The translations under genes and the position numbers were made by a program. Of a stretch of 64,000 nt of DNA, positions 42,883 through 53,100 are shown one piece after another. The stretch comes from Agapetus fuscipes. Its lineage: Eukaryota > Arthropoda > Insecta > Trichoptera > Glossosomatidae. Each line of letters opens with the position of its first letter. Position 1 is the first letter of the stretch. The stretch spans positions 682,001 through 746,000 of the forward strand of contig OX637342.1 of NCBI GenBank assembly GCA_951799405.1. The letters run 5' to 3'. The notes below the pieces were generated by a model. The model was given only the letters and a program-made list of their open reading frames with translations, searched no databases and was not told the origin of the DNA.

Positions 42883-43204
42883 AACACGGAAACAGAGCCA
42901 ATCAAGATTGGATCTGTTGTCTTGTTAAAAAACTGAAGGTAGTGCACCTCTTAATTGGCCACTAGGAGTTATTGAGGATGTCTTTCCGGGAGCGGACGGT
43001 ATAGCTAGAGTAGTTAATGTCCGGACGAAAACTGGAACTTATAGGCGTCCAGTTGTCAAGGTTTGTCCGTTGCCAAATCAATAACATTACAAAATAATAT
43101 ACAGTCCACTCGCTAAATTAAGTAGATTTAAGTTATAATAATAAACAAATAAAAAAAAAAAATCATTGTTTTGAAAGGACTACGTCCTCTCAAGCTGGGG
43201 GGCA
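42883..43204 (+). pseudogene. BEL/Pao pol 3' end fragment (truncated third copy)
   Basis: Corresponds to the last 65 codons of the gag-pol ORF (the DUF5641-like C-terminus: GVIEDVFPGADGIARVVNVR and RRPVVKVCPLP) plus the 3' untranslated stretch and polypurine tract. One extra A in the run at about 42925 shifts the frame relative to the two intact copies. The sequence begins abruptly after the SINE1 A run. It joins LTR1 exactly as pol joins LTR2 and LTR3. Confidence 0.88.
43193..43204 (+). other. Polypurine tract of the truncated copy
   Basis: AGCTGGGGGGCA directly precedes LTR1, the expected plus-strand priming site. The same tract is found before LTR2 (49286-49297) and LTR3 (55394-55405). 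Confidence 0.65.
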
Positions 43205-43611
43205 TGTTTGGGCGAACTGTTAGGTAGGTTTGTTATGGGTAGCTGGCCATAAAATCCTTGTCCTTGTGCCTATAATCTGACCTATCCGATTTGCCCAATC
43301 ACCTGTCTCCAGCCAGTACTTCTTCATACGCGGCCTTGGATAGACGTGTCCATCGCAGTGTACACCGCGCGCGAACGAAGGAGAAACCACACACAAAAAC
43401 GCGACCAGTGCTCCGCGAAAGAGGCATCCATTGGAGATAAGGTGAGTCCAGACCATTTGATTCCGTGATTCCTTCCCCCTTGCTCCATTGGTTGGCTGCC
43501 TAGACAGATTTGTTGGGCAGTTCGTCCGATCGCGATAATCGAGAACCAGTTTGCGATCTCAAAGCCTCCCCCTCGCATTACCACATGATAGCGTCAAACT
43601 TGGCGTTATCA
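43205..43611 (+). repeat. BEL/Pao LTR1 (407 bp)
   Basis: Starts TGTTTGGGCGAACTG and ends GGCGTTATCA (TG...CA). It differs from LTR2 at two positions and from LTR3 at one, with no indels seen by eye. It would carry the promoter and polyadenylation signals of the element. The 78- and 86-codon minus-strand ORFs found in each LTR are shadows. Confidence 0.85.
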
Positions 43612-43636
43612 TAATTTTGGTCCTTACAGAACCGGA
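43612..43636 (+). other. Putative primer-binding region
   Basis: TAATTTTGGTCCTTACAGAA then CCGG follows LTR1 directly. TGG at its core is the usual complement of tRNA CCA. I could not match the rest to a specific tRNA 3' end, so the call rests on position. Confidence 0.45.
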
Positions 43637-44051
43637 TCGTAAATTAAAAATTAGATTCACGTAATATTAATTCAGATTCTTATAGTTTGAAATCGGATTC
43701 AAAAAAAAAAATATTCGCCATTTTTATTGCTACAATTCGTGACGCGTTCATACATTATTATCATAAATATCGCTTTGGAATCGAAGTGCGGGTTAATTAT
43801 TTAATTGCCTTGTAGGTATACCTATCTCTTGCATTTTAGGTACATTCGAATTAAGCCCGCGGTATAAGTAACTACCTAGGTACTAGCATTGTTTACTTTC
43901 TTTGTTTACATTATTTGTTTACATTTTGATAAAATTATTATAACCTTCTTCTTTCTTTGCTACTTCAATTTATAAGGACTTGTACGTACGGGATTAGTAA
44001 AAATTATTATTAATTTTATCAAATTTAATTTATTAAAGCCAAATTTAAAAC

Positions 44052-47000
44052 ATGACGTCAGAACGCGAGAAACGGGCATTTCAACGACGTAAGGAGCGCC
44101 TCCAGAATGAGATAGAGACGTACTTGGAACGGGCACAATGCATTTTCGATACCATTAATTCAATTCATTTGGGAGAAATTTATTTGCGTAAATTTAAAGT
44201 GCACGCGGCAGGCATTGACAACTGGCGTAAAGAATTTTTATTACTGGTAAAAGAAAAAAATGATTTAATTGCAGAAAGTGAGGAAGATGAAGCATCAGAT
44301 AATAATATTATTCTGACATTTGAAGATTTATACGCTGAAATTAAATATACTTACGAGAATTTAAAAGACACAACAAAAACCTCAAGTGCAAATGATATTC
44401 CTTTAAAAAGGAGCATCCAACTGCCACGATTAGAGCTGTGTGCCTTCAACGGAGATGTAAACAATTGGCCGGTGTTTTATGAAAATTTTAAATCTATGGT
44501 CCATGAGAATGACAGTCTAACGGAAGGTGAAAAGATTCAATATTTAGTTGGAAAACTGGTAGGAAAAGCTCAAAGCATTTGCCAAGGTTTATTGCCAACT
44601 GCTCAAAATTATACAATTTTATGGAATTCGTTGGTCAAGAAATACAACGATAAGCGCGTTCTGGCAACAACTTATCTAGAGAAATTGTTAAATATTCCTG
44701 CAGTAAAGGAACCATCTGCCTCAAACTTGGAGGACTTTATTGATCTATTTTCAGGTTTAACTGCTGCAATCAAACAGTTGAACATGGAGAATCTAGAAGA
44801 CTTTATATTCATACACATTGCGTGTAAGAAACTTGACATGGATACGATTAAGGCTTTTGAAGTTTCTATACAAGATTCTTCAGACTCAGTAGATTCAATA
44901 AAATTTGTGGAATTCATTAGAAATTACTCGCGAATACTACAGCGCGCAAACGGAAGTAGAAGCAGTAAAATTAACAATCAAATTAACGCGATGCCGCGCA
45001 AGCCCTCAGCTTCCCAGAAAAACGTTAGGGCATTTGTGACAGTTAATACTGACAAATGTTTGTTGTGCGGAGATAACAACCACTCAAAGTTGTACCAGTG
45101 TCCGAAATACACTATCCTGGACGCTCGGGAAAGGTACAATTTTATAAAATCAAAGAAATTATGTGTCAATTGTCTAAGTACGATGCATAATCTCAAGAAT
45201 TGTAAATCAAAGGGAAGATGCAGCGTTTGTAATCGATCCCACCATACTAGCCTGCATTTCAACTTGAATTTGCAAGCCGCGGCCGAAGAAAAGGCGGAGC
45301 CCTTAGCGCTTTGTGCTATGGGCCCTAATTCTAGTGAGGTAGAATCTACAGTTTTACTAGGAACTGTTTGTTGTGTAATCTTAGACAAGCGGGGTCAAAG
45401 ACACACTATTCGCGCTTTATTAGACAGTGCTTCACAGAGAGACATAATAACGGCCTCCTGTTGTCGAGAACTTCATCTTGATGTAAAGACGACGCGAGAC
45501 AAAGTTGTTTCAGGAATAGGGGATATTGTCAACCCTATCAAGGGAGTGACAACAATTACCCTTCTTTCGAGAGTTGAGAAATCGGTCAATTTTAAACTAT
45601 CGCCTTTGGTGGTTAATCAAATAACTGATAAAATACCCGTCGCCAACATTAATATTGAAAATTTAGAATATTTAAAATCATTACGTTTGGCTGATGAAAA
45701 ATATTTTATTCCCGGAAAAATTGACATGATTCTGGGTGCAGATGTATTCTCCCGTGTGATAAAACACAACACTATCTCACGAAATTTAGGCGAGCCAGTT
45801 GCACTGGATACTCTATTTGGGTATGTGATACTAGGGAAAGTTCCAGTGCTACCGGCAATCAAAACAGATTATTGTTTCTTTTCAACAATTGAAATTGAAA
45901 TGAAAAATATCTTGGAGTTGGAGGACGTACCGGACGTCTCCACTCCACAAATCGAGGAGCTGGTATGTGAAGACAAATATACTAGTACCACCACGCGAGA
46001 CGAGACTGGTAGATTTTCCGTAATGCTGCCTTTCAAGACCGATCCGGGGCAGCTCGGTGACTCTCAGAGAGCGGCAGAGCGGAGATTTTACGCGTCAGAA
46101 AGGAAACTGCTTTCAAACTCTTCTGTAAATTTGGAATACGACCTTAATATAAAAAAGCATATACAAGAAGAGTATTTGAATTCTGTAAATATAAATTCGG
46201 ATCAATGCTTGAGCTTGCAATACATAGCCCCGCATCATGCAGTGATACGTGAAAATAAATCCACAACTAAGGTTCACGCAGTAATAGATGCTAGTATAAA
46301 AACTACATCAGGATTATCGCTGAATGATGTTCTACATACGGGTAGAAATCTTCAAAATGATCTATTTAAAATAATATTACACTTTCGCTTGTTTCCAGTT
46401 GCTCTAAGCGCTGACATACGTAAAATGTATATGCAAATTCTGGTAAATAAAGAGCATATATGCTATCAGAGAGTTTTATATCGGTTTGATAAAAATGATC
46501 CACTTCAGCTTTTTGAATTTACACGCGTACCATTTGGCTTAAAGTGCAGCCCATACCTTGCAATGCGTACCGTTCGTCGTTTAATTGATGATGAGCGAAC
46601 ACGTTTTCCATTAGCGGCACTTGTAGCAGAGAGAGATATTTACATGGATGATTTGGTTTCTAGCTGTTTAAATGATGAAGAGGCTATCGCACTTTCAAAC
46701 CAATTGATTGAATTATTTCTTGCGGGCGGTTTTGAATTGGTGAAGTTCTCGAGTAATTCACCATCAGTCATGGGAGGCATTCCCTCAGCTTGTCGCATTT
46801 CTGAAGCTGTGGAGTTCAGTTCAGAAGAGCAATGTACCATCCTTGGTTTGCATTGGTTGCCTGGAAAGGATGTTTTTACCTTTAGTGTCACTAACAAATT
46901 TCGTAAATGTACAAAACGAAATATTCTGTCGACAATTGCGCGCTTCTGGGATTTGATGGGGTTTGTAGCACCCGTGATTGTAACAGCTAAATTAATGATT

Positions 47001-49178
47001 AAATTTCTCTGGGAACATAAAATCGATTGGGACGATTGTCCTCCTCAGAGTATAATTTCAACTTGGGAAAATTATGAATCGGAACTCCCACTCCTTCAAA
47101 GTATTCAGCTGCCACGGCATACAGGTGTAACGCAGGAGTCGATTATATCCCTATTGGGATTCGCGGACGCAAGTGAGAGAGCATATGGAGCGGTGATATA
47201 TAATCCTCCAAGTAAACGCGGAGAAATAAGTTTAGCTTGTGCAAAGTCGCGAGTAGCTCCAAGTCGTACAATATCTTTAGCAAGACTTGAATTATCGGGA
47301 ATATTGATATTGTCAAAATTAATGCGTGTAGTCATTGATACATATTCAACTCGCTGCCAAATTAATAATGTATACGCCTTTTCTGATAGTACAGTGGCAC
47401 TCGCTTGGGTTCATTCACACCCATCCCGCTGGCAGACTTTCATCGCGAATAGAGTAACTATAATTCAGGATAATATACTTCCAAGTCAGTTTTATCATAT
47501 TGCCGGGAAAGACAATCCCGCGGATTGTCTCTCACGCGGCCTAACTCCCGCACAATTAATTGACCACCCGCTCTGGTTTAAAGGCCCTGCCTTCGCGCGC
47601 TCACCGATTGAAGAATGGAATTTTTGTAAATTTGATCCAAATACTATTGAAAACCCGCCGGAACAAAAAATAAAAGTTATGACTGTAATGGATAACTTAC
47701 CCAAGCAACCAACTTTATTAGGTTCACTCGCTGAACGAATCTCTTCCTGGAGTAAATTGTTAAGAGTTGTTATTTACATACTTCGTTTTATAAAAAGATT
47801 GTCATCAAAATTTGAAGTCTCTCACCTACGGTTTGCAGAAATCGTAGTTATAAAAGACTTACAAAATCATCATTTTTCGAACGAAATTAAAAACGCGAAA
47901 GCCGGTAAAGTCTTATCTCCTGCATTTCGTAAGCTAAATGCCTTTATCGACACTGATGGGTTGTTACGAGTAGGAGGGAGACTTGTAAACGCTGATTTAG
48001 CTTATGACAGTAAACATCCGATACTTTTACCAGGTCGCGGTCATATTTTGAATTTAATCATTGATTACTATCATAGAAAATTCTTGCATTCCGGACCTCA
48101 GTTACTAATGTCCCTTTTGCGACAAAATTTCTGGATTTTGTCGGCTAGAAATATTGTGCGTAAACGCGTCCAATTATGTAATACTTGTTATAAGGTTAAT
48201 CCAAAATCACGCTTCCCCCTCATGGGGGATTTACCTGCCTGTCGGGTAAATGAAGGTAAGGCATTTTTCCACTGTGGCATAGACTACGCGGGCCCCTTAA
48301 GTGTGATTCCTTATAGAAAAAGAGGTGTGCACAAAATTAAAGCATACATTTGTGTGTTTGTGTGCTTAATCACGAAAGCGGTTCATATCGAACTCGCATC
48401 AGATCTAAGCACGGAAACATTTATTAACGCTCTTAAGCGATTTTTGTCGCGACGCGGGCCGGTAAAAATAATGTACTCAGACTGTGGGACAAACTTCATT
48501 GGTGCAAAATCTCACCTCGATGCTCTCTATGGTCTCCTGGAGTCTGAAGATTTTCAAAATAAGTTCGACAGGGAACTAAGAGACCATCGGATAGATTGGA
48601 AGTTCAATCCCCCATCCGCCCCGCATTTCGGTGGAATTTGGGAGAGTAACGTGCGGAGTATCAAACTCCATCTGAATCGAGTAATTGGTAAACAATTATT
48701 GACATTCGAGGAAATGTCTACAGTACTTGCGCAAATTGAAGCAATTTTAAACTCCAGACCGCTTTCATGTTTGAGTGCCGATCCATCCGAACCTATTGCT
48801 CTAACCCCCGCACATTTTCTCACATTGACTCCTCTAAAGTCACTTCCGGCGACAGATACCTCCTCTAGAGACATTAGTTTACTGTCTCGTAAACAGTATG
48901 TGGACCATTTAGTTCAGTCTTTCTGGAAACGGTGGAAGGTGGAGTACCTTCACACTCTCCAAACGCGTCAGAAATGGAACACGGAAACAGAGCCAATCAA
49001 GATTGGATCTGTTGTCTTGTTAAAAACTGAAGGTAGTGCACCTCTTAATTGGCCACTAGGAGTTATTGAGGATGTCTTTCCGGGAGCGGACGGTATAGCT
49101 AGAGTAGTTAATGTCCGGACGAAAACTGGAACTTATAGGCGTCCAGTTGTCAAGGTTTGTCCGTTGCCAAATCAATAA
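44052..49178 (+). CDS. BEL/Pao gag-pol polyprotein, copy 1 (1708 aa)
   Basis: Single intact ORF for a retrotransposon polyprotein. Residues 1-310 are a Gag/DUF1759-like region with a charged coiled start (REKRAFQRRKERLQNEIETY). Zinc knuckles follow at 336-350 (CLLC....H.....C), 371-384 (CVNC....H....C) and 390-403. The aspartic protease motif is ALLDSASQRD (Asp458; DSAS instead of DSGS). Reverse transcriptase has the first Asp at 788 (ALSADIRKMYMQ) and YMDD at 864-867. RNase H has Asp1039, Glu1080, Asp1112 and the AGKDNPADCLSRG motif. The integrase has the zinc site His1341/His1346/Cys1376/Cys1379 and D1411, D1477, E1531. A DUF5641-like tail covers 1615-1705. No envelope-like ORF follows. The start at 44052 is the first in-frame ATG and is matched in copy 2. 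In the reverse transcriptase this copy has His742 and Ile803 where copy 2 has Arg, which could weaken activity. Activity itself is inferred only. Confidence 0.95.
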   Translation: MTSEREKRAFQRRKERLQNEIETYLERAQCIFDTINSIHLGEIYLRKFKVHAAGIDNWRKEFLLLVKEKNDLIAESEEDEASDNNIILTFEDLYAEIKYTYENLKDTTKTSSANDIPLKRSIQLPRLELCAFNGDVNNWPVFYENFKSMVHENDSLTEGEKIQYLVGKLVGKAQSICQGLLPTAQNYTILWNSLVKKYNDKRVLATTYLEKLLNIPAVKEPSASNLEDFIDLFSGLTAAIKQLNMENLEDFIFIHIACKKLDMDTIKAFEVSIQDSSDSVDSIKFVEFIRNYSRILQRANGSRSSKINNQINAMPRKPSASQKNVRAFVTVNTDKCLLCGDNNHSKLYQCPKYTILDARERYNFIKSKKLCVNCLSTMHNLKNCKSKGRCSVCNRSHHTSLHFNLNLQAAAEEKAEPLALCAMGPNSSEVESTVLLGTVCCVILDKRGQRHTIRALLDSASQRDIITASCCRELHLDVKTTRDKVVSGIGDIVNPIKGVTTITLLSRVEKSVNFKLSPLVVNQITDKIPVANINIENLEYLKSLRLADEKYFIPGKIDMILGADVFSRVIKHNTISRNLGEPVALDTLFGYVILGKVPVLPAIKTDYCFFSTIEIEMKNILELEDVPDVSTPQIEELVCEDKYTSTTTRDETGRFSVMLPFKTDPGQLGDSQRAAERRFYASERKLLSNSSVNLEYDLNIKKHIQEEYLNSVNINSDQCLSLQYIAPHHAVIRENKSTTKVHAVIDASIKTTSGLSLNDVLHTGRNLQNDLFKIILHFRLFPVALSADIRKMYMQILVNKEHICYQRVLYRFDKNDPLQLFEFTRVPFGLKCSPYLAMRTVRRLIDDERTRFPLAALVAERDIYMDDLVSSCLNDEEAIALSNQLIELFLAGGFELVKFSSNSPSVMGGIPSACRISEAVEFSSEEQCTILGLHWLPGKDVFTFSVTNKFRKCTKRNILSTIARFWDLMGFVAPVIVTAKLMIKFLWEHKIDWDDCPPQSIISTWENYESELPLLQSIQLPRHTGVTQESIISLLGFADASERAYGAVIYNPPSKRGEISLACAKSRVAPSRTISLARLELSGILILSKLMRVVIDTYSTRCQINNVYAFSDSTVALAWVHSHPSRWQTFIANRVTIIQDNILPSQFYHIAGKDNPADCLSRGLTPAQLIDHPLWFKGPAFARSPIEEWNFCKFDPNTIENPPEQKIKVMTVMDNLPKQPTLLGSLAERISSWSKLLRVVIYILRFIKRLSSKFEVSHLRFAEIVVIKDLQNHHFSNEIKNAKAGKVLSPAFRKLNAFIDTDGLLRVGGRLVNADLAYDSKHPILLPGRGHILNLIIDYYHRKFLHSGPQLLMSLLRQNFWILSARNIVRKRVQLCNTCYKVNPKSRFPLMGDLPACRVNEGKAFFHCGIDYAGPLSVIPYRKRGVHKIKAYICVFVCLITKAVHIELASDLSTETFINALKRFLSRRGPVKIMYSDCGTNFIGAKSHLDALYGLLESEDFQNKFDRELRDHRIDWKFNPPSAPHFGGIWESNVRSIKLHLNRVIGKQLLTFEEMSTVLAQIEAILNSRPLSCLSADPSEPIALTPAHFLTLTPLKSLPATDTSSRDISLLSRKQYVDHLVQSFWKRWKVEYLHTLQTRQKWNTETEPIKIGSVVLLKTEGSAPLNWPLGVIEDVFPGADGIARVVNVRTKTGTYRRPVVKVCPLPNQ

Positions 49179-49297
49179 CATTACAAAATAATATACAGTC
49201 CACTCGCTAAATTAAGTAGATTTAAGTTATAATAATAAACAAATAAATAAATAAATCATTGTTTTGAAAGGACTACGTCCTCTCAAGCTGGGGGGCA

Positions 49298-49704
49298 TGT
49301 TTGGGCGAACTGTTAGGTAGGTTTGTTATGGGTAGCTGGCCATAAAATCCTTGTCCTTGTGCCTATAATCTGACCTATCCGATTTGCCCAATCACCTGTC
49401 TCCAGCCAGTACTTCTTCATACGCGGCCTTGGATAGACGTGTCCATCGCAGTGTACACCGCGCGCGAACGAAGGAGAAACCACACACAAAAACGCGACCA
49501 GTGCTCCGCGAAAGAGGCATCCATTGGAGATAAGGTGAGTCCAGACCATTTGATTCCGTGATTCCTTCCCCCTTGCTCCATTGGTTGGCTGCCTAGACAG
49601 ATTTGTTGGGCAGTTCGTCCGATCGCGATAATCGAGAACCAGTTTGCGATCTCAAATCCTCCCCCTCGCATTACCACATGATAGCGTCAAACTTGGCGTT
49701 GTCA
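49298..49704 (+). repeat. BEL/Pao LTR2 (407 bp, shared)
   Basis: Serves as 3' LTR of copy 1 and 5' LTR of copy 2. It differs from LTR3 at one position near its end (GTTGTCA against GTTATCA). It is preceded by a polypurine tract and followed by the same putative primer-binding region. Confidence 0.88.
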
Positions 49705-50147
49705 TAATTTTGGTCCTTACAGAACCGGATCGTAAAAAAAAAACTAGATTAACGTAATATTAATTCAGATTCTTATAGTTTGAAATCGGATTCAAAAAAA
49801 TATTCGCCATTTTTATTGCTACAAAAATGCAATTCGTGACGCGTTCATACATTATTATCATAAATATCGCTTTGGAATCGAAGTGCGGGTTAATTCTTTA
49901 ATTGCCTTGTAGGTATACCTATCTCTTGCATTTTAGGTACATTCGAATTAAGCCCGCGGTATTAGTAACTACCTAGGTACTTGCATTGTTTACTTTCTTT
50001 GTTTACATTATTTGTTTACATTTTGATAAAATTATTATAACCTTCTTCTTTCTTTGCTACCTTAATTTATAAGGACTTGTACGTACGGGATTTGTAAAAT
50101 TTATTATTAATTTTATCAAATTTAATTTATTAAAGCCAAATTAAAAC

Positions 50148-53100
50148 ATGACTTCAGAACGCGAAAAACGAGCATTTCAACGACGTAAGGAGCGCCTCCA
50201 GAATGAGATAGAGACGTACTTGGAACGGGCACAATGCATTTTCGATACCATTAATTCAATTCATTTGGGAGAAATTTATTTGCGTAAATTTAAAGTGCAC
50301 GCGGCAGGCATTGACAACTGGCGTAAAGAATTTTTATTACTGGTAAAAGAAAAAAATGATTTAATTGCAGAAAGTGAGGAAGATGAAGCAACAGATAATA
50401 ATATTATTCTGTCATTTGAAGACTTATACGCTGAAATTAAATATACTTACGAGAATTTAAAAGACACAACAAAATCCTCAAGTGCAAATGATATTCCTTT
50501 AAAAAGGAGCATCCAACTACCACGATTAGAGCTGTGTGCCTTCAACGGAGATGTAAACAATTGGCCGGTGTTTTATGAAAATTTTAAATCTATGGTCCAT
50601 GAGAATGACAGTCTAACGGAAGGTGAAAAGATTCAATATTTAGTTGGAAAACTGGTAGGAAAAGCTCAAAGCATTTGCCAAGGTTTATTGCCAACTGCTC
50701 AAAATTATACAATTTTATGGAATTCGTTGGTCAAGAAATACAACGATAAGCGCGTTCTGGCAACAACTTATCTAGAGAAATTGTTAAATATTCCTGCAGT
50801 GAAGGAACCATCTGCCTCAAACTTGGAGGACTTTATTGATCTATTTTCAGGTTTAACTGCTGCAATCAAACAGTTGAACATGGAGAATCTAGAAGACTTT
50901 ATATTCATACACATTGCGTGTAAGAAACTTGACATGGATACGATTAAGGCTTTTGAAGTTTCTATACAAGATTCTTCAGACTCAGTAGATTCAATAAAAT
51001 TTGTGGAATTCATTAGAAATTACTCGCGAATACTACAGCGCGCAAACGGAAGTAGAAGCAGTAAAATTAACAATCAAATTAACGCGATGCCGCGCAAGCC
51101 CTCAGCTTCCCAGAAAAACGTTAGAACATTTGTTACAGTTAATACTGACAAATGTTTGTTGTGCGGAGACAACAACCACTCAAAGTTGTACCAGTGTCCG
51201 AAATACACTATCCTGGACGCTCGGGAAAGGTACAATTTTATAAAATCAAAGAAATTATGTGTCAATTGTCTAAGTACGATGCATAATCTCAAGAATTGTA
51301 AATCAAAGGGAAGATGCAGCGTTTGTAATCGATCCCACCATACTAGCCTGCATTTCAACTTGAATTTGCAAGCCGCGGCCGAAGAAAAGGCGGAGCCCCT
51401 AGCGCTTTGTGCTATGGGCCCTAATTCTAGTGAGGTAGAATCTACGGTTTTACTAGGAACTGTTTGTTGTGTAATCTTAGACAAGCGGGGTCAAAGACAC
51501 ACTATTCGCGCTTTATTAGACAGTGCTTCACAGAGAGACATAATAACGGCCTCCTGTTGTCGAGAACTTCATCTTGATGTAAAGACGACGCGAGACAAAG
51601 TTGTTTCAGGAATAGGGGATATTGTCAACCCTATCAAGGGAGTGACAACAATTACCCTTCTTTCGAGAGTTGAGAAATCGGTCAATTTTAAACTATCGCC
51701 TTTGGTGGTTAATCAAATAACTGATAAAATACCCGTCGCCAACATTAATATTGAAAATTTAGAATATTTAAAATCATTACGTTTGGCTGATGAAAAATAT
51801 TTTATTCCCGGAAAAATTGACATGATTCTGGGTGCAGATGTATTCTCCCGTGTGATAAAACACAACACTATCTCACGAAATTTAGGCGAGCCAGTTGCAC
51901 TGGATACCCTATTTGGGTATGTGATACTAGGGAAAGTTCCAGTGCTACCGGCAATCAAAACAGATTATTGTTTCTTTTCAACAATTGAAATTGAAATGAA
52001 AAATATCTTGGAGTTGGAGGACGTACCGGACGTCTCCACTCCACAAATCGAGGAGCTGGTATGTGAAGAGAAATATACCAACACCACCACGAGAGACAAG
52101 ACTGGTAGATTTTCCGTAATGCTGCCTTTCAAGACCGATCCGGGGCAGCTTGGTGATTCTCAGAGAGCGGCAGAGCGGAGATTTTACGCGTTGGAAAGGA
52201 AACTGCTTTCAAACTCTTCTGTAAAATTGGAATACGACCTTATTTTCAAAAATTATATACAAGAAGGGTATTTAAATCCTGTAAATATAAATTCGGATCA
52301 ATGCTTGAGCTTGCAATACATAGCCCCGCATCATTCAGTGATACGTGAAAATAAATCCACAACTAAGGTTCGCGCAGTAATAGATGCTAGTATGAAAACT
52401 ACATCAGGATTATCGCTGAATGATGTTCTACATACGGGTAGAAATCTTCAAAATGATCTATTTAAAATAATATTACACTTTCGCTTGTTTCCAGTTGCTC
52501 TAAGCGCTGACATACGTAAAATGTATATGCAAATTCTGGTAAATAAAGAGCATAGATGCTATCAGAGAGTTTTATATCGGTTTGATAAAAATGATCCACT
52601 TCAGCTTTTTGAATTTACACGCGTACCATTTGGCTTAAAGTGCAGCCCATACCTTGCAATGCGTACCGTTCGTCGTTTAATTGATGATGAGCGAACACGT
52701 TTTCCATTAGCGGCACTTGTAGCAGAGAGAGATATTTACATGGATGATTTGGTTTCTAGCTGTTTAAATGATGAAGAGGCTATCGCACTTTCAAACCAGT
52801 TGATTGAATTGTTTCTTGCGGGCGGTTTTGAATTAGTGAAGTTCTCGAGTAATTCACCATCAGTCATGGGAGGCATTCCCTCAGCTTGTCGCATTTCTGA
52901 AGCTGTGGAGTTCAGTTCAGAAGATCAATGTACCATCCTTGGTTTGCATTGGTTGCCTGGAAAGGATGTTTTTACCTTTAGTGTCACTAACAAATTTCGT
53001 AAATGTACAAAACGAAATATTCTGTCGACAATTGCGCGCTTCTGGGATTTGATGGGGTTTGTAGCACCCGTGATTGTAACAGCTAAATTAATGATTAAAT

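Noticed and set aside
43220..43584. 78- and 86-codon minus-strand ORFs repeated three times
   Set aside because: They lie entirely within the BEL/Pao LTRs and are repeated only because the LTR is; no protein motif.
44672..44917. Minus-strand ORFs inside the BEL/Pao polyprotein (several, duplicated in both units)
   Set aside because: Shadows of the plus-strand gene; no motifs and no independent signals.
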